Of a stretch of DNA of 64,000 nt, positions 16,492-23,937 are shown piece by piece. Under the pieces are notes generated by a model that saw nothing but the letters and a program-made list of their open reading frames with translations, did no database searches and was not told where the DNA came from. Every line of letters starts with the position of its first letter. Position 1 is the stretch's first letter. Position numbers and translations under genes: made by a program. This DNA comes from Selenomonas timonae (GTDB lineage Bacteria; Bacillota; Negativicutes; Selenomonadales; Selenomonadaceae): assembly GCF_014250475.1 (NCBI RefSeq), contig NZ_CP060204.1, forward strand, positions 186,001 to 250,000, read 5' to 3'.

Positions 16492-17517
16492 TCAGCTCTT
16501 CCCGCGCAGACCCTCGAGCTCCTTTTCGAGGGTCTTTATTTTTTTTACCATCTCGGGCAAACGCCGGATCGCCGCCTGTACACGCAGCCACTCCGCGTGC
16601 GGCTGCACAGGGAATCCCGCGCAGAAGACCCCCTCGGGCATGTCGCCGATGATGCCCGAGCGCGCGGCGTAGACCGAATTCGCACCGATATTGATGTGAC
16701 CGACCGTGCCGACCTGCCCGCCGAATGTGACGTTGTGCCCGACCTTCGTCGAGCCGGAGATACCCGTCTGCGCAACGATGAGACAGTTCGCGCCGATGCT
16801 GCAGTTATGTCCGATATGCACGAGGTTGTCGATCTTCGTCCCCTTGCCGATGACGGTTGCACCGAGGGTCGCGCGGTCGATGCCGACGTGCGCGCCGATT
16901 TCCACATCGTCGTCAATGACGACGCCGCCGACCTGTGGTACCTTTGTATGCACGCCCGCCTCGGTCGTAAAGCCGAAGCCGTCCGCACCGATGACGGCGC
17001 CGCTGTGAATCGTGCAGCGCGCCCCGATGCGGCAGTGCTCGCGCACAGTCGCGCTCGGATAGATAACCGTATGATCGCCGATCACAGAGTACTGCCCGAC
17101 ATAGGCATGGGGATAGACGGTCACACCCGCGCCGAGGACGGCGTGGTCGTCGATGTAGGCAAAGGGCAGGATCGTGACGCCCTCCCCAATCTGAACGTCC
17201 GCACCAATATACGCCTCGTCACTGACACCGACAGCGTGCTCAATGGGCGGAGTAAAGATTGTCAACAGCTTTGCAAACGCCGCCTTTGGCTCTGCAACAA
17301 AAATGACGGGACACGAAAAGCCCTCCGTGCCCGTCGGCAGGAGGAGTGCGCCCGCCTGTGCCGCGGTGCGTGCCGCATCGATATGCGGCGGAACGGCAAA
17401 GGCGAGATCGTCCGCCCCCGCCTCATCCAGCGCGGCGAGACTGCGAATCACGCGATTGCCGTCACCGCTGACCGTGCCGCCGATGAGCGCTGCAATCTCA
17501 TTGACTGTCTTTTCCAT
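16492..17517 (-). CDS. lpxD: UDP-3-O-(3-hydroxyacyl)glucosamine N-acyltransferase
   Basis: A 341-residue LpxD. The N-terminal uridine-binding domain (residues 1-100) is followed by left-handed beta-helix hexapeptide repeats and a C-terminal coiled helix. Catalytic His region DNLVHIGHNCSIG and GADGFGFTTEAG are present. It adds the N-linked 3-hydroxyacyl chain in lipid A synthesis. The ATG at 17515-17517 is preferred because AAAGGAG is 7 bases upstream; an ATG two codons earlier is only 1 base from that site. It lies 12 bases after an OmpH-like gene, the arrangement common in Gram-negative bacteria (skp-lpxD). Confidence 0.95.
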   Translation of the reverse strand: MEKTVNEIAALIGGTVSGDGNRVIRSLAALDEAGADDLAFAVPPHIDAARTAAQAGALLLPTGTEGFSCPVIFVAEPKAAFAKLLTIFTPPIEHAVGVSDEAYIGADVQIGEGVTILPFAYIDDHAVLGAGVTVYPHAYVGQYSVIGDHTVIYPSATVREHCRIGARCTIHSGAVIGADGFGFTTEAGVHTKVPQVGGVVIDDDVEIGAHVGIDRATLGATVIGKGTKIDNLVHIGHNCSIGANCLIVAQTGISGSTKVGHNVTFGGQVGTVGHINIGANSVYAARSGIIGDMPEGVFCAGFPVQPHAEWLRVQAAIRRLPEMVKKIKTLEKELEGLRGKS

Positions 17518-17529
17518 GCTCATGCTCCT

Positions 17530-17964
17530 TTATTGGAGTTTTCCAATCACTTCGTCGGTGATATCCACACCGCCCGTGAAGACGGTCGGTGTTTTCTCAG
17601 AGCCTGCATCCAGTACAATGTCCAGATCCTTCGCTTTGGCAATATCCTGCACCGCTACGTTCAGCTTCTGCTCGTACTGGGTCATATACATCTGATTGAG
17701 CCCCGCCATCTTGCGCTGCGTCTCCATCTGGAGCTGCTGCGCCTCCTCGGTGGTCATAGCCGGGTTCGCCTCGAACTTCGCCTGCGCCTCCTGCTGCGCC
17801 TCCATGAGCTTCTCATTCGCCTCGGTGACGACCGCCTTGATCTGGGGCGCCTCCGTCTGCACGCGCTCGCGATCCATAGTGCCGATATGAACCTGACCGC
17901 AGCCGGCAGCAAACATACTCGCGGTAAGAAGGACGGCGGCAGCCGCCTTGCTTGTATACTTCAT
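17530..17964 (-). CDS. OmpH/Skp-like periplasmic protein, probable lipoprotein
   Basis: A 144-residue protein with an N-terminal signal ending FAAGC, a plausible lipobox, and a helical, Gln/Glu/Ala-rich body (TEANEKLMEAQQEAQAKFEA) ending in a short beta element (DIVLDAGSEKTPTVFTGG). This is the OmpH/Skp pattern: coiled-coil arms plus a small trimerising body. Skp chaperones unfolded outer membrane proteins to the Bam complex. It is the third Skp-like gene in the cluster. The ATG at 17962-17964 has GGAAAGGAC upstream; the longer reading is unsupported. Lipid anchoring would be unlike classical soluble Skp. Confidence 0.75.
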   Translation of the reverse strand: MKYTSKAAAAVLLTASMFAAGCGQVHIGTMDRERVQTEAPQIKAVVTEANEKLMEAQQEAQAKFEANPAMTTEEAQQLQMETQRKMAGLNQMYMTQYEQKLNVAVQDIAKAKDLDIVLDAGSEKTPTVFTGGVDITDEVIGKLQ

Positions 17965-18002
17965 CTGTAAATTAGTCCTTTCCATCGTTAAAAAGGGGCA
18001 TT

Positions 18003-19058
18003 TCATTGTGCCGCAGCGGGCTCAATGCGCTCCATCTCACGCACCATCTCTGCCGTCAGATCCACTGTCGCAGTGCCGATGATCGGCGCATAGCTACGCA
18101 GGGAAAAAGCCTCGGTATCCGGCAGGAGCGTCATCGCATCTGCCTCGGGAGAAGCGAGCACGAGGGAAAGATGATGCTGCAGGGCGAGCTTCGCCGCACG
18201 GCTACGCACGTCGCGCATGACCTCCGCCTCGAGGGCATCCACCTCCGCACGCACGGCGGCAAGGCGCATGGCACGCGCAGAGACAGCAGACTTGCCCTCC
18301 TGTGCCGCGAGCGCGCGCTCCATCTCCTGTGCGCTGCGCTCCTCCACCTCTGCCTTCATGCGCTCCGCTTCTGCCTTCTGCGCATCCACGGTCTCCTGTG
18401 CACGCTTCGTCCACGCCGCCTGCTGCGGCTCGATGCGTGCGGCGACGCGCGCGCGAATCTCTGCCTCCCACTGACGGTGAAGCGCCATCTGCCGCGCGCC
18501 GCGTTCCTCTTTCAGCAGCTCACGCTGACGATCCCACACGGCGCGTTCACGTGCAAGCTCCTCCTCCGAGACCTGTGGTCCGTGCATGGCACGCTGGTTG
18601 TCGATCTTGAGGTTGATATTCAGGATGGCGTTCAGATACTCGTCGTCAATCGCCTTCTTGCGTGCCTCGTAGTCCGCCTCCGTCTGCTTGCGATAGACCT
18701 CGGTCAGACGCTTCTGCTCGCGCTCGAGCTCCACGCGTGTCGAGATGACGACCTGTGCGTTCTTCTGCCAGACGGAGTCCTCAAACGGCGCCGGGTCGGT
18801 CTCTGGCGGCTTGATCTCAGGCGTCTTCGGCAGGTCGCGCAGGAGCATTGTGAGCGTTCGCTCCTCGGCGCGCAGTGCCGTGAGGCGTTCATAGGAGGGG
18901 TGTGCAGCAAGTACCTCTGCAATCCGCACGGTACCGATCTCGCGCTCCTCCATAGGCACTTCACGCTCCGGCATAAGGAGAAAGACTGCGAGGAGGACGA
19001 GGAGGCACGCGCCGCCCGCTAGAATTTCCCTGCGTTTCGACTGCCACAGCTTTCCCAC
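18003..19058 (-). CDS. Membrane-anchored coiled-coil protein, OmpH-related
   Basis: A 351-residue protein with one membrane segment (about residues 13-29, then LLMPEREV) and a very long charged coiled coil (about 95-290, rich in Glu, Arg, Ala). The C-terminus (ALQHHLSLVLASPE, then DLTAEMVREMERI) resembles the end of OmpH/Skp proteins, as does the start after the membrane segment (VRIAEVLAAHPSYERL). It looks like an enlarged, inner-membrane-tethered Skp relative that could reach across the periplasm. GTG start with GGAGGT upstream. It lies between two ordinary Skp-like genes. Function is inferred from position. Confidence 0.6.
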   Translation of the reverse strand: MGKLWQSKRREILAGGACLLVLLAVFLLMPEREVPMEEREIGTVRIAEVLAAHPSYERLTALRAEERTLTMLLRDLPKTPEIKPPETDPAPFEDSVWQKNAQVVISTRVELEREQKRLTEVYRKQTEADYEARKKAIDDEYLNAILNINLKIDNQRAMHGPQVSEEELARERAVWDRQRELLKEERGARQMALHRQWEAEIRARVAARIEPQQAAWTKRAQETVDAQKAEAERMKAEVEERSAQEMERALAAQEGKSAVSARAMRLAAVRAEVDALEAEVMRDVRSRAAKLALQHHLSLVLASPEADAMTLLPDTEAFSLRSYAPIIGTATVDLTAEMVREMERIEPAAAQ

Positions 19059-19090
19059 AGCGCACCTCCGTCCACATTTACCAGTTTATA

Positions 19091-19120
19091 GAACCACTGA
19101 TAAATTCAGTGATTCCTAAA
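19091..19120 (-). repeat. Possible remnant of the MITE-like element
   Basis: CACTGATAAATTCAG joined to TGATTCCTAA resembles the two termini of the 170-bp element at 50.0 and 50.7 kb fused with the interior lost. It is short, so chance is possible. Confidence 0.35.
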
Positions 19121-19148
19121 AAATATACCGAGCAGAGCTCTGCCCGGT
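19118..19148 (-). terminator. Terminator-like hairpin inside the outer membrane cluster
   Basis: On the minus strand ACCGGGCAGA and TCTGCTCGGT pair around GC, followed by ATATTTTTT. It separates the skp-like gene at 19171 from the downstream coiled-coil, skp, lpxD and lpxL genes and may attenuate transcription. Confidence 0.6.
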
Positions 19149-19170
19149 ACCTATGTACATTCCCTGCGAA

Positions 19171-19635
19171 TTACTTGCTCAGCTGCTTGACGACATCCTG
19201 CGTGATGTCCTGCCCGCCGTATACGACTGCGCCCTTTTCGATGACGACGGAGAGCCCCTTCTTCTCAGCGACAGCCTTAACTGCGTCCTGGATGCTCTTC
19301 TCAATGGGCTCCATCAGCTCCTCATTCTTCTGCTGGAGACGCTGCATCGTCTGCTGGTAGTAGTCCGACTTCTCCTGGTCGTTCATATTCGCCGACTTCG
19401 CCTCAAAATCCGCCTGTGCCTCCTGCGACGCCTTCTGCATCTCAGCGTTTGCCGCTGCAAGCTGCGGGTGCTGGCTGCCGACCTGACGATAGTCCACCAC
19501 GCCGACGGAGGACGTTGCCGCCGAGGCGATGCCCGAGCCGCTCTGCGTAAGTGCGAGTGCTACCACCGAGCCGACGAAGACGACGGCGATAAGAATGCTG
19601 ATAATCTTAACCTGCTTCTGCTGCAATTTGATCAT
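19171..19635 (-). CDS. skp: OmpH/Skp family periplasmic chaperone
   Basis: A 154-residue protein with an N-terminal hydrophobic signal or anchor (residues 10-30) and the full OmpH pattern: VGVVDYRQVGSQHPQLAAANAEMQ, then a long helical arm, then KGLSVVIEKGAVVYGGQDIT. Family members are trimeric periplasmic holdases that carry beta-barrel proteins to BamA. AAGGAG precedes the ATG. bamA is encoded about 4 kb upstream on the same strand. This is the most canonical of the three Skp-like genes here. A terminator hairpin follows it. Confidence 0.85.
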   Translation of the reverse strand: MIKLQQKQVKIISILIAVVFVGSVVALALTQSGSGIASAATSSVGVVDYRQVGSQHPQLAAANAEMQKASQEAQADFEAKSANMNDQEKSDYYQQTMQRLQQKNEELMEPIEKSIQDAVKAVAEKKGLSVVIEKGAVVYGGQDITQDVVKQLSK

Positions 19636-19722
19636 GAATAAATCTCCTTTTCTGTCAGACCTGTCGGTTAACCAATCAACCGAACGCTCCCATTATAGCA
19701 AAGAGCGCCATGCAGTTCAATA

Positions 19723-20121
19723 TTATTTTGTCGCACGATATGCAACCATCGGCATCTCCGAAAACTCCATATCCGTGATTTTTGGGCAGCTCAGCGGATG
19801 GTTCAGCCAGTTCTCATGCGTAAAGGTCACATCCACGGTCTTTGGCCCATCCTGAAAGCGATAGGTGGAACTGTAGACACCGTCTACAATGCTCTGCTGG
19901 ACGAGAGTCGCCTTGCCGTACATCCCCTCCATATCGCTGAGCGTCAGATCCGGCGGGAGGCTGTCGAAATTCTCCTTCGTGATGACATTCTGTGCATCGA
20001 ATTCCGCTTGCAGAGCCCCGGGTCCCGGTGCACGCTCCGCCGTCTTTGCGCCGCAGCCCGCGATGAGCATGGACGAGGCGGCAAATGCTGCTGCCACAAG
20101 ACAAAGTTTGCTGACGTTCAT
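19723..20121 (-). CDS. Lipoprotein, possibly BamE/SmpA-like fold
   Basis: A 132-residue protein with a clear lipoprotein signal (lipobox MLIAGC). The mature part contains ITKENFDSLPPDLTLSDMEGMYGKA followed by YRFQDGPKTVDVTFTHENW. A helix, a G-rich turn and paired strands in this order recall the BLIP/BamE (SmpA/OmlA) fold, but similarity is weak. GGGAG lies 7 bases before the second of two ATGs (20119-20121), chosen as start. Being in the bamA cluster, a role as an accessory lipoprotein of outer membrane assembly is possible but unproven. Confidence 0.55.
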   Translation of the reverse strand: MNVSKLCLVAAAFAASSMLIAGCGAKTAERAPGPGALQAEFDAQNVITKENFDSLPPDLTLSDMEGMYGKATLVQQSIVDGVYSSTYRFQDGPKTVDVTFTHENWLNHPLSCPKITDMEFSEMPMVAYRATK

Positions 20122-20212
20122 CATAACACTCCCTCTTTCCGATAAAACTCTCCAAAACACCTTTTTATCATACACTATTCCAGACGTTCATTCAAGAAGA
20201 AAAAAGAACTCC

Positions 20213-21670
20213 TCACGGCTGCACCGCCCGTCGATAGAGACGCAGTTTCGTCCGCCCCTCGTGCGGCAGTGCGCCGAGCTCTTCCCAGCCCTGCGCCGCA
20301 AGATTCTCCTCAAACGCATCGAACGCATGACGCTCCACGACGAGATACACCGTCCGATCGCGGGGCAGCTCATCCAGCGGCAGGAAAGGCATGACATTCT
20401 TGCTGTTCCAGCTCATCTCCTTCGGCGCACGCGCCGCAATCTCCTCTCGCGAGGCAAGCTCATACATCGTATGCCCCGTATAGTACGGCACCGTAGCCGT
20501 ATAGTCGCCGTAGCAGACGAGAAGATCATCCGCCCGCATCGTCTGCGCGAGGATTGCCGCCGCCTCCTTCCCACTGAAATGTCCGTCGCCCTCAGAGTAG
20601 TTCGTCACCACGAAGACCACGGCGAGATAGAGCCCCATGCCGAGGATCGCTCCGGCTTTCAGCACGCGCGTATTCTTTGCGAGGAGGCGTGCCGTCAGAA
20701 TCGCCGTTGGCAGGAATGCGGGGAAACTGTACGTCGGGTACTTCGTCGCCATGAACTGAAAGAACACGGGCACGACAATCGCCCAGACAAGGAGAAACAG
20801 CGTGCGCGTGTCAATTACAGGACGCACGCACCACGCACGATAGAGCGCGAGCGGCAGGGCGAAGCTCCACGGAAACATCCCGATAAAGTAGATGCCGAGA
20901 TAGAAGTACCAGACGTCCCACTTTGCATGCTCGGACACCGTTGCACGCAGGACATTGTGAATGCCGAGGAAGGTGTTCACGAAATCCGCCCCGTGTGCGA
21001 AATACATATAGACGTACCACGGCGCGCAGACCGCCGCAAAGACGAGCAAACCGCTGGGGATGCACATACGTCCGAGTGCGGAGAGATCGCGCCGCAGTAA
21101 AAGGAATACGAGGATCACAAGCCCAGGCAGAAGGATGCCGATCGGTCCCTTCGTCAGTACGGCGAGCCCCGCACAGATATACGCGATATAGAAATATTTT
21201 CGCTCCTGCTCATAGTAGCCGACAAAAAACGCCGCAAGTGTCCCGCCAAAGAAAACAAAGAGGCTCATATCCGTGAGGATCAGCTTTGCGAGCACCGAAT
21301 AGAGAACGCCCGTCCCGAGGATGATCGCCGACCAGAACGCCGTCCGCTCATCGTAGAGCCGCCGCGCAAAGGCATAGGTCAAGACGAGCCCCGCCGCAGC
21401 GAAGAGCGCGGGGAAGAAGCGTGCGGCAAAGTCCGTCACGCCGAAGACGGAGAACGCTGCAATCAGCTCCCAATAGAAGAAGATCGGCTTATCGTACCAA
21501 TAGTTCCCGTAGATCTGCGGGGAGAGGTAATCTCCCGCTGCCAACATCTCCTTCGCCGTCTGTGCGTAGTTCACCTCGACAGGTGCCGTCACGGCGAGTG
21601 CCCCGTTGCCCCAGAAATAAAGTACAACAAGGCACAGGATCGCAACGCCGCTCGTCAACCGCTCATTCAT
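20213..21670 (-). CDS. PMT/ArnT-family glycosyltransferase (GT39/GT83), polytopic
   Basis: A 485-residue integral membrane protein with about a dozen hydrophobic segments. The first loop carries PVEVNYAQTAKEMLAAGDYLSPQIYGNYWYDKPIFFYW, split here as the conserved acidic and DKP motifs of the PMT/ArnT superfamily, which transfers a sugar from a lipid-phosphate carrier to lipid A or protein. The gene start overlaps the stop of a DPM1/ArnC-type transferase that would make the lipid-linked donor. Together they could modify lipid A or core, as ArnC/ArnT do, but the sugar is unknown. Confidence 0.8.
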   Translation of the reverse strand: MNERLTSGVAILCLVVLYFWGNGALAVTAPVEVNYAQTAKEMLAAGDYLSPQIYGNYWYDKPIFFYWELIAAFSVFGVTDFAARFFPALFAAAGLVLTYAFARRLYDERTAFWSAIILGTGVLYSVLAKLILTDMSLFVFFGGTLAAFFVGYYEQERKYFYIAYICAGLAVLTKGPIGILLPGLVILVFLLLRRDLSALGRMCIPSGLLVFAAVCAPWYVYMYFAHGADFVNTFLGIHNVLRATVSEHAKWDVWYFYLGIYFIGMFPWSFALPLALYRAWCVRPVIDTRTLFLLVWAIVVPVFFQFMATKYPTYSFPAFLPTAILTARLLAKNTRVLKAGAILGMGLYLAVVFVVTNYSEGDGHFSGKEAAAILAQTMRADDLLVCYGDYTATVPYYTGHTMYELASREEIAARAPKEMSWNSKNVMPFLPLDELPRDRTVYLVVERHAFDAFEENLAAQGWEELGALPHEGRTKLRLYRRAVQP

Positions 21671-22616
21671 TGCCTTCCTCCCTTTGCTCCCCCATACGCC
21701 GATTATCAGACGAAATCAGATAGAGCGGACGATTCTTTACCTCTTGCAGAATGCGCGCAATATACTCGCCGCAGACACCGAGCATCATCATCTGCATGCC
21801 GCCGAAGAAGAGACTGCATACAACGATCGTCGACCAGCCCGCCACTGTCTCGCCACGAAGTGTCTCATAGAGCACATGGAGAAAGAGCAGAACTGCGAGC
21901 AGTGCCGAGCATATGCCCACGTAGAAGGCAGCGCGCAGCGGCTGCACCGAGTAGGCAAGAATGCCATCGAGTGCGAACGAGATCATCTTGTGCAGGGAGA
22001 ACTTTGACTGCCCCGCAAAGCGCTCCGGCGCGACAAACTCCACGCTCGTCTTGCGGAATCCCATCGCACCCACGATTCCGCGAATGAAGCGCGCGTGCTC
22101 GTGATAGCGGCGCAGTGCAAGCACCGCCTTGCGATCCATCAGGCGGAAATCCGACCCCCCCTCCTGAATCTCCACATCGGTCATCGCGTTGAGCAAGCGG
22201 TAGTAGTATTTCGACGTAAGACGCTTAAATATGGATGCGCCCTCCGTCGTCAGACGCACCGTCTGAACAATCTCATAGCCCGCCTCCCACTTCGCAAGGA
22301 GGACGGGCAGGAGCTCCGGCGGGTGCTGCATATCGCCGTCCATCGTGATCACCGCGTCCCCGTCTGCATGATCCGTGCCGCAGGTCAGCGCGACCTGATG
22401 CCCCGCATTGCGCGCGAGGAAGATCGACTGCACATGCGGGTCGCGCTCCCCCATTTCGCGCAGAATCTCGCGGCTGCGGTCACGGGAACCGTCGTCGATA
22501 AAGAGGATCTCGTACGCATAGGGCAGCGTTTCCATCACCTTTTCCACGCTCTGCACAAAGTGCGCAATATTGTCCTCCTCGTTGTAGACCGGAACCACAA
22601 TCGAAACACGCTTCAC
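21663..22616 (-). CDS. GT2 family polyprenyl-phosphate glycosyltransferase (ArnC/DPM1-like)
   Basis: A 317-residue protein with a GT2 domain (VSIVVPVYNEEDNI, FIDDGSRDRS, MDGDMQHPPELLP) and two C-terminal membrane helices, the layout of ArnC/GtrB enzymes that transfer a sugar from a nucleotide onto undecaprenyl phosphate on the cytoplasmic side. The start is ambiguous: two adjacent GTG codons follow AGGGGGTGAA; the second (22614-22616) has the better spacing. A 39-base longer reading would overlap the previous gene. Its product would feed the ArnT-like enzyme encoded next. EGGSDFRLMDRK is typical of the family. Confidence 0.85.
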   Translation of the reverse strand: MKRVSIVVPVYNEEDNIAHFVQSVEKVMETLPYAYEILFIDDGSRDRSREILREMGERDPHVQSIFLARNAGHQVALTCGTDHADGDAVITMDGDMQHPPELLPVLLAKWEAGYEIVQTVRLTTEGASIFKRLTSKYYYRLLNAMTDVEIQEGGSDFRLMDRKAVLALRRYHEHARFIRGIVGAMGFRKTSVEFVAPERFAGQSKFSLHKMISFALDGILAYSVQPLRAAFYVGICSALLAVLLFLHVLYETLRGETVAGWSTIVVCSLFFGGMQMMMLGVCGEYIARILQEVKNRPLYLISSDNRRMGEQREEGNE

Positions 22617-22627
22617 CACTTCACCCC

Positions 22628-23935
22628 CTAGAAATTTCCAATCAGACGTAGCCACCTGTCATGACCGTCTGCAAGCGCTGCAACGCTGAGGAAATCATGC
22701 ATCTTGTACCGCAGCTCCCACTCCCATGCGCCCGTATCCGTCCACTGCTCGTAACGCACGAGCCAGCGCGGATGGAGCGCATAGCTCCCCGCGACAGAGA
22801 GGCGGTCATCGCGCAGATCGTAGCGCAGATCACCCGTGAAATGCGGGAATAGTTCACGCGCATAGCCGACGCGCCAGTCAAAGCGCACATCCTCGGGCGC
22901 GGCATCGGTCTCCGCATAGAGTTCATCGCGCGCACTCAGCATCTGTCCTGCATGCAGGCGCACGTGCAGGTCGCGCCGATCCCAGCCGCGATTCTCCGAG
23001 GTGCGCCCGATATCGAGCCAGCCCGTCAGACGAAGACGATAGCGCATCGTATCCGTGCGGCTCATGACCGCCATGCGCTCCCCCGGCGTGATCGTCACCT
23101 GTGAGGTGAGATGGAGTCGGCGTAGTCCTCCCGCGCCATCCAGACTATCTGCCAGCTGCTGTTCAAACACGGAACAGTGACGCGCAACAAAGGCGACAGG
23201 CACGCCGACAAGGCGATTCGCCGCCGTCTCCATCGCCCTGCGCTGCGTGAGCAGCGTCACGTTCGGTATCGTATCCGAACGCATCGAGAGATCCACGATC
23301 CGCACAACGGGCAGACGTGGATAGACGGTGAGACGCACCTGTGCCGTCTGATCGACATCGATATCGTAGTCCGCGCGGAACTCCGGCAGATGTTCGTCCA
23401 TATAGGCGTTCAAGCTGCGTTTCAGCGCCCCCGTCGCCCAGTCCGTCGCCGCAAGCGGCAGCCCCACAAGAGCATCCGAAAAGACCGTGCTGACACCCGC
23501 AAGGTCTGCGCGCACAATCTCCTCAACGGCGGCTGGCATGCCCTCCACCGCCATCTGTACATGAACACCCTGGATCGTATCCGCCCACGGTGCAAGGTGG
23601 ATTATGACCTCCGTCCGTTGCGCAGGACGCACATCGACCCCAGTTACCGTGTAGCCGACGAGCAGACGGTCAAAGACCGTGCCGATGATCTCCGCCTCCT
23701 CCAACGCAGAGACCGTCGTAATCACGCGCCCCTCCATACGCTCTGCCGCGATTGCCGCAACTGTGCGCTCCATGCGCGCTCGCACAATGGAGGGAATCTC
23801 CCGCTCACCTACAACAATAGCCGCAGTCTCCTCCACGCGGGAGGACTCTGCGGCATATGTGTGGGCAAAACACCCGAAAGCTGCAAAAATGAGGAGGGCG
23901 ATCGCCCAGATGCGCCCAGGCACAAGAGCCTGCAT
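22628..23935 (-). CDS. Exported protein of unknown function, probable outer membrane protein
   Basis: A 435-residue protein with a signal peptide (about residues 1-28). The N-terminal half alternates alpha and beta (VDVRPAQRTEVIIHLAPWADTIQGV), not unlike POTRA-type or secretin-like modules. The last 130 residues are alternating amphipathic strands with many Arg/Tyr/Trp and a terminal Phe (WLRLIGNF), the outer membrane beta-signal pattern. I do not recognise a family. It starts 2 bases after the bamA stop codon with a weak ribosome site, so translation is probably coupled to BamA. A role in envelope assembly is inferred from position only. Confidence 0.6.
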   Translation of the reverse strand: MQALVPGRIWAIALLIFAAFGCFAHTYAAESSRVEETAAIVVGEREIPSIVRARMERTVAAIAAERMEGRVITTVSALEEAEIIGTVFDRLLVGYTVTGVDVRPAQRTEVIIHLAPWADTIQGVHVQMAVEGMPAAVEEIVRADLAGVSTVFSDALVGLPLAATDWATGALKRSLNAYMDEHLPEFRADYDIDVDQTAQVRLTVYPRLPVVRIVDLSMRSDTIPNVTLLTQRRAMETAANRLVGVPVAFVARHCSVFEQQLADSLDGAGGLRRLHLTSQVTITPGERMAVMSRTDTMRYRLRLTGWLDIGRTSENRGWDRRDLHVRLHAGQMLSARDELYAETDAAPEDVRFDWRVGYARELFPHFTGDLRYDLRDDRLSVAGSYALHPRWLVRYEQWTDTGAWEWELRYKMHDFLSVAALADGHDRWLRLIGNF

Positions 23936-23937
23936 TA

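Noticed and set aside
16597-17970. 457-codon plus-strand open frame opposite lpxD
   Set aside because: Antisense shadow of lpxD and the OmpH-like gene.
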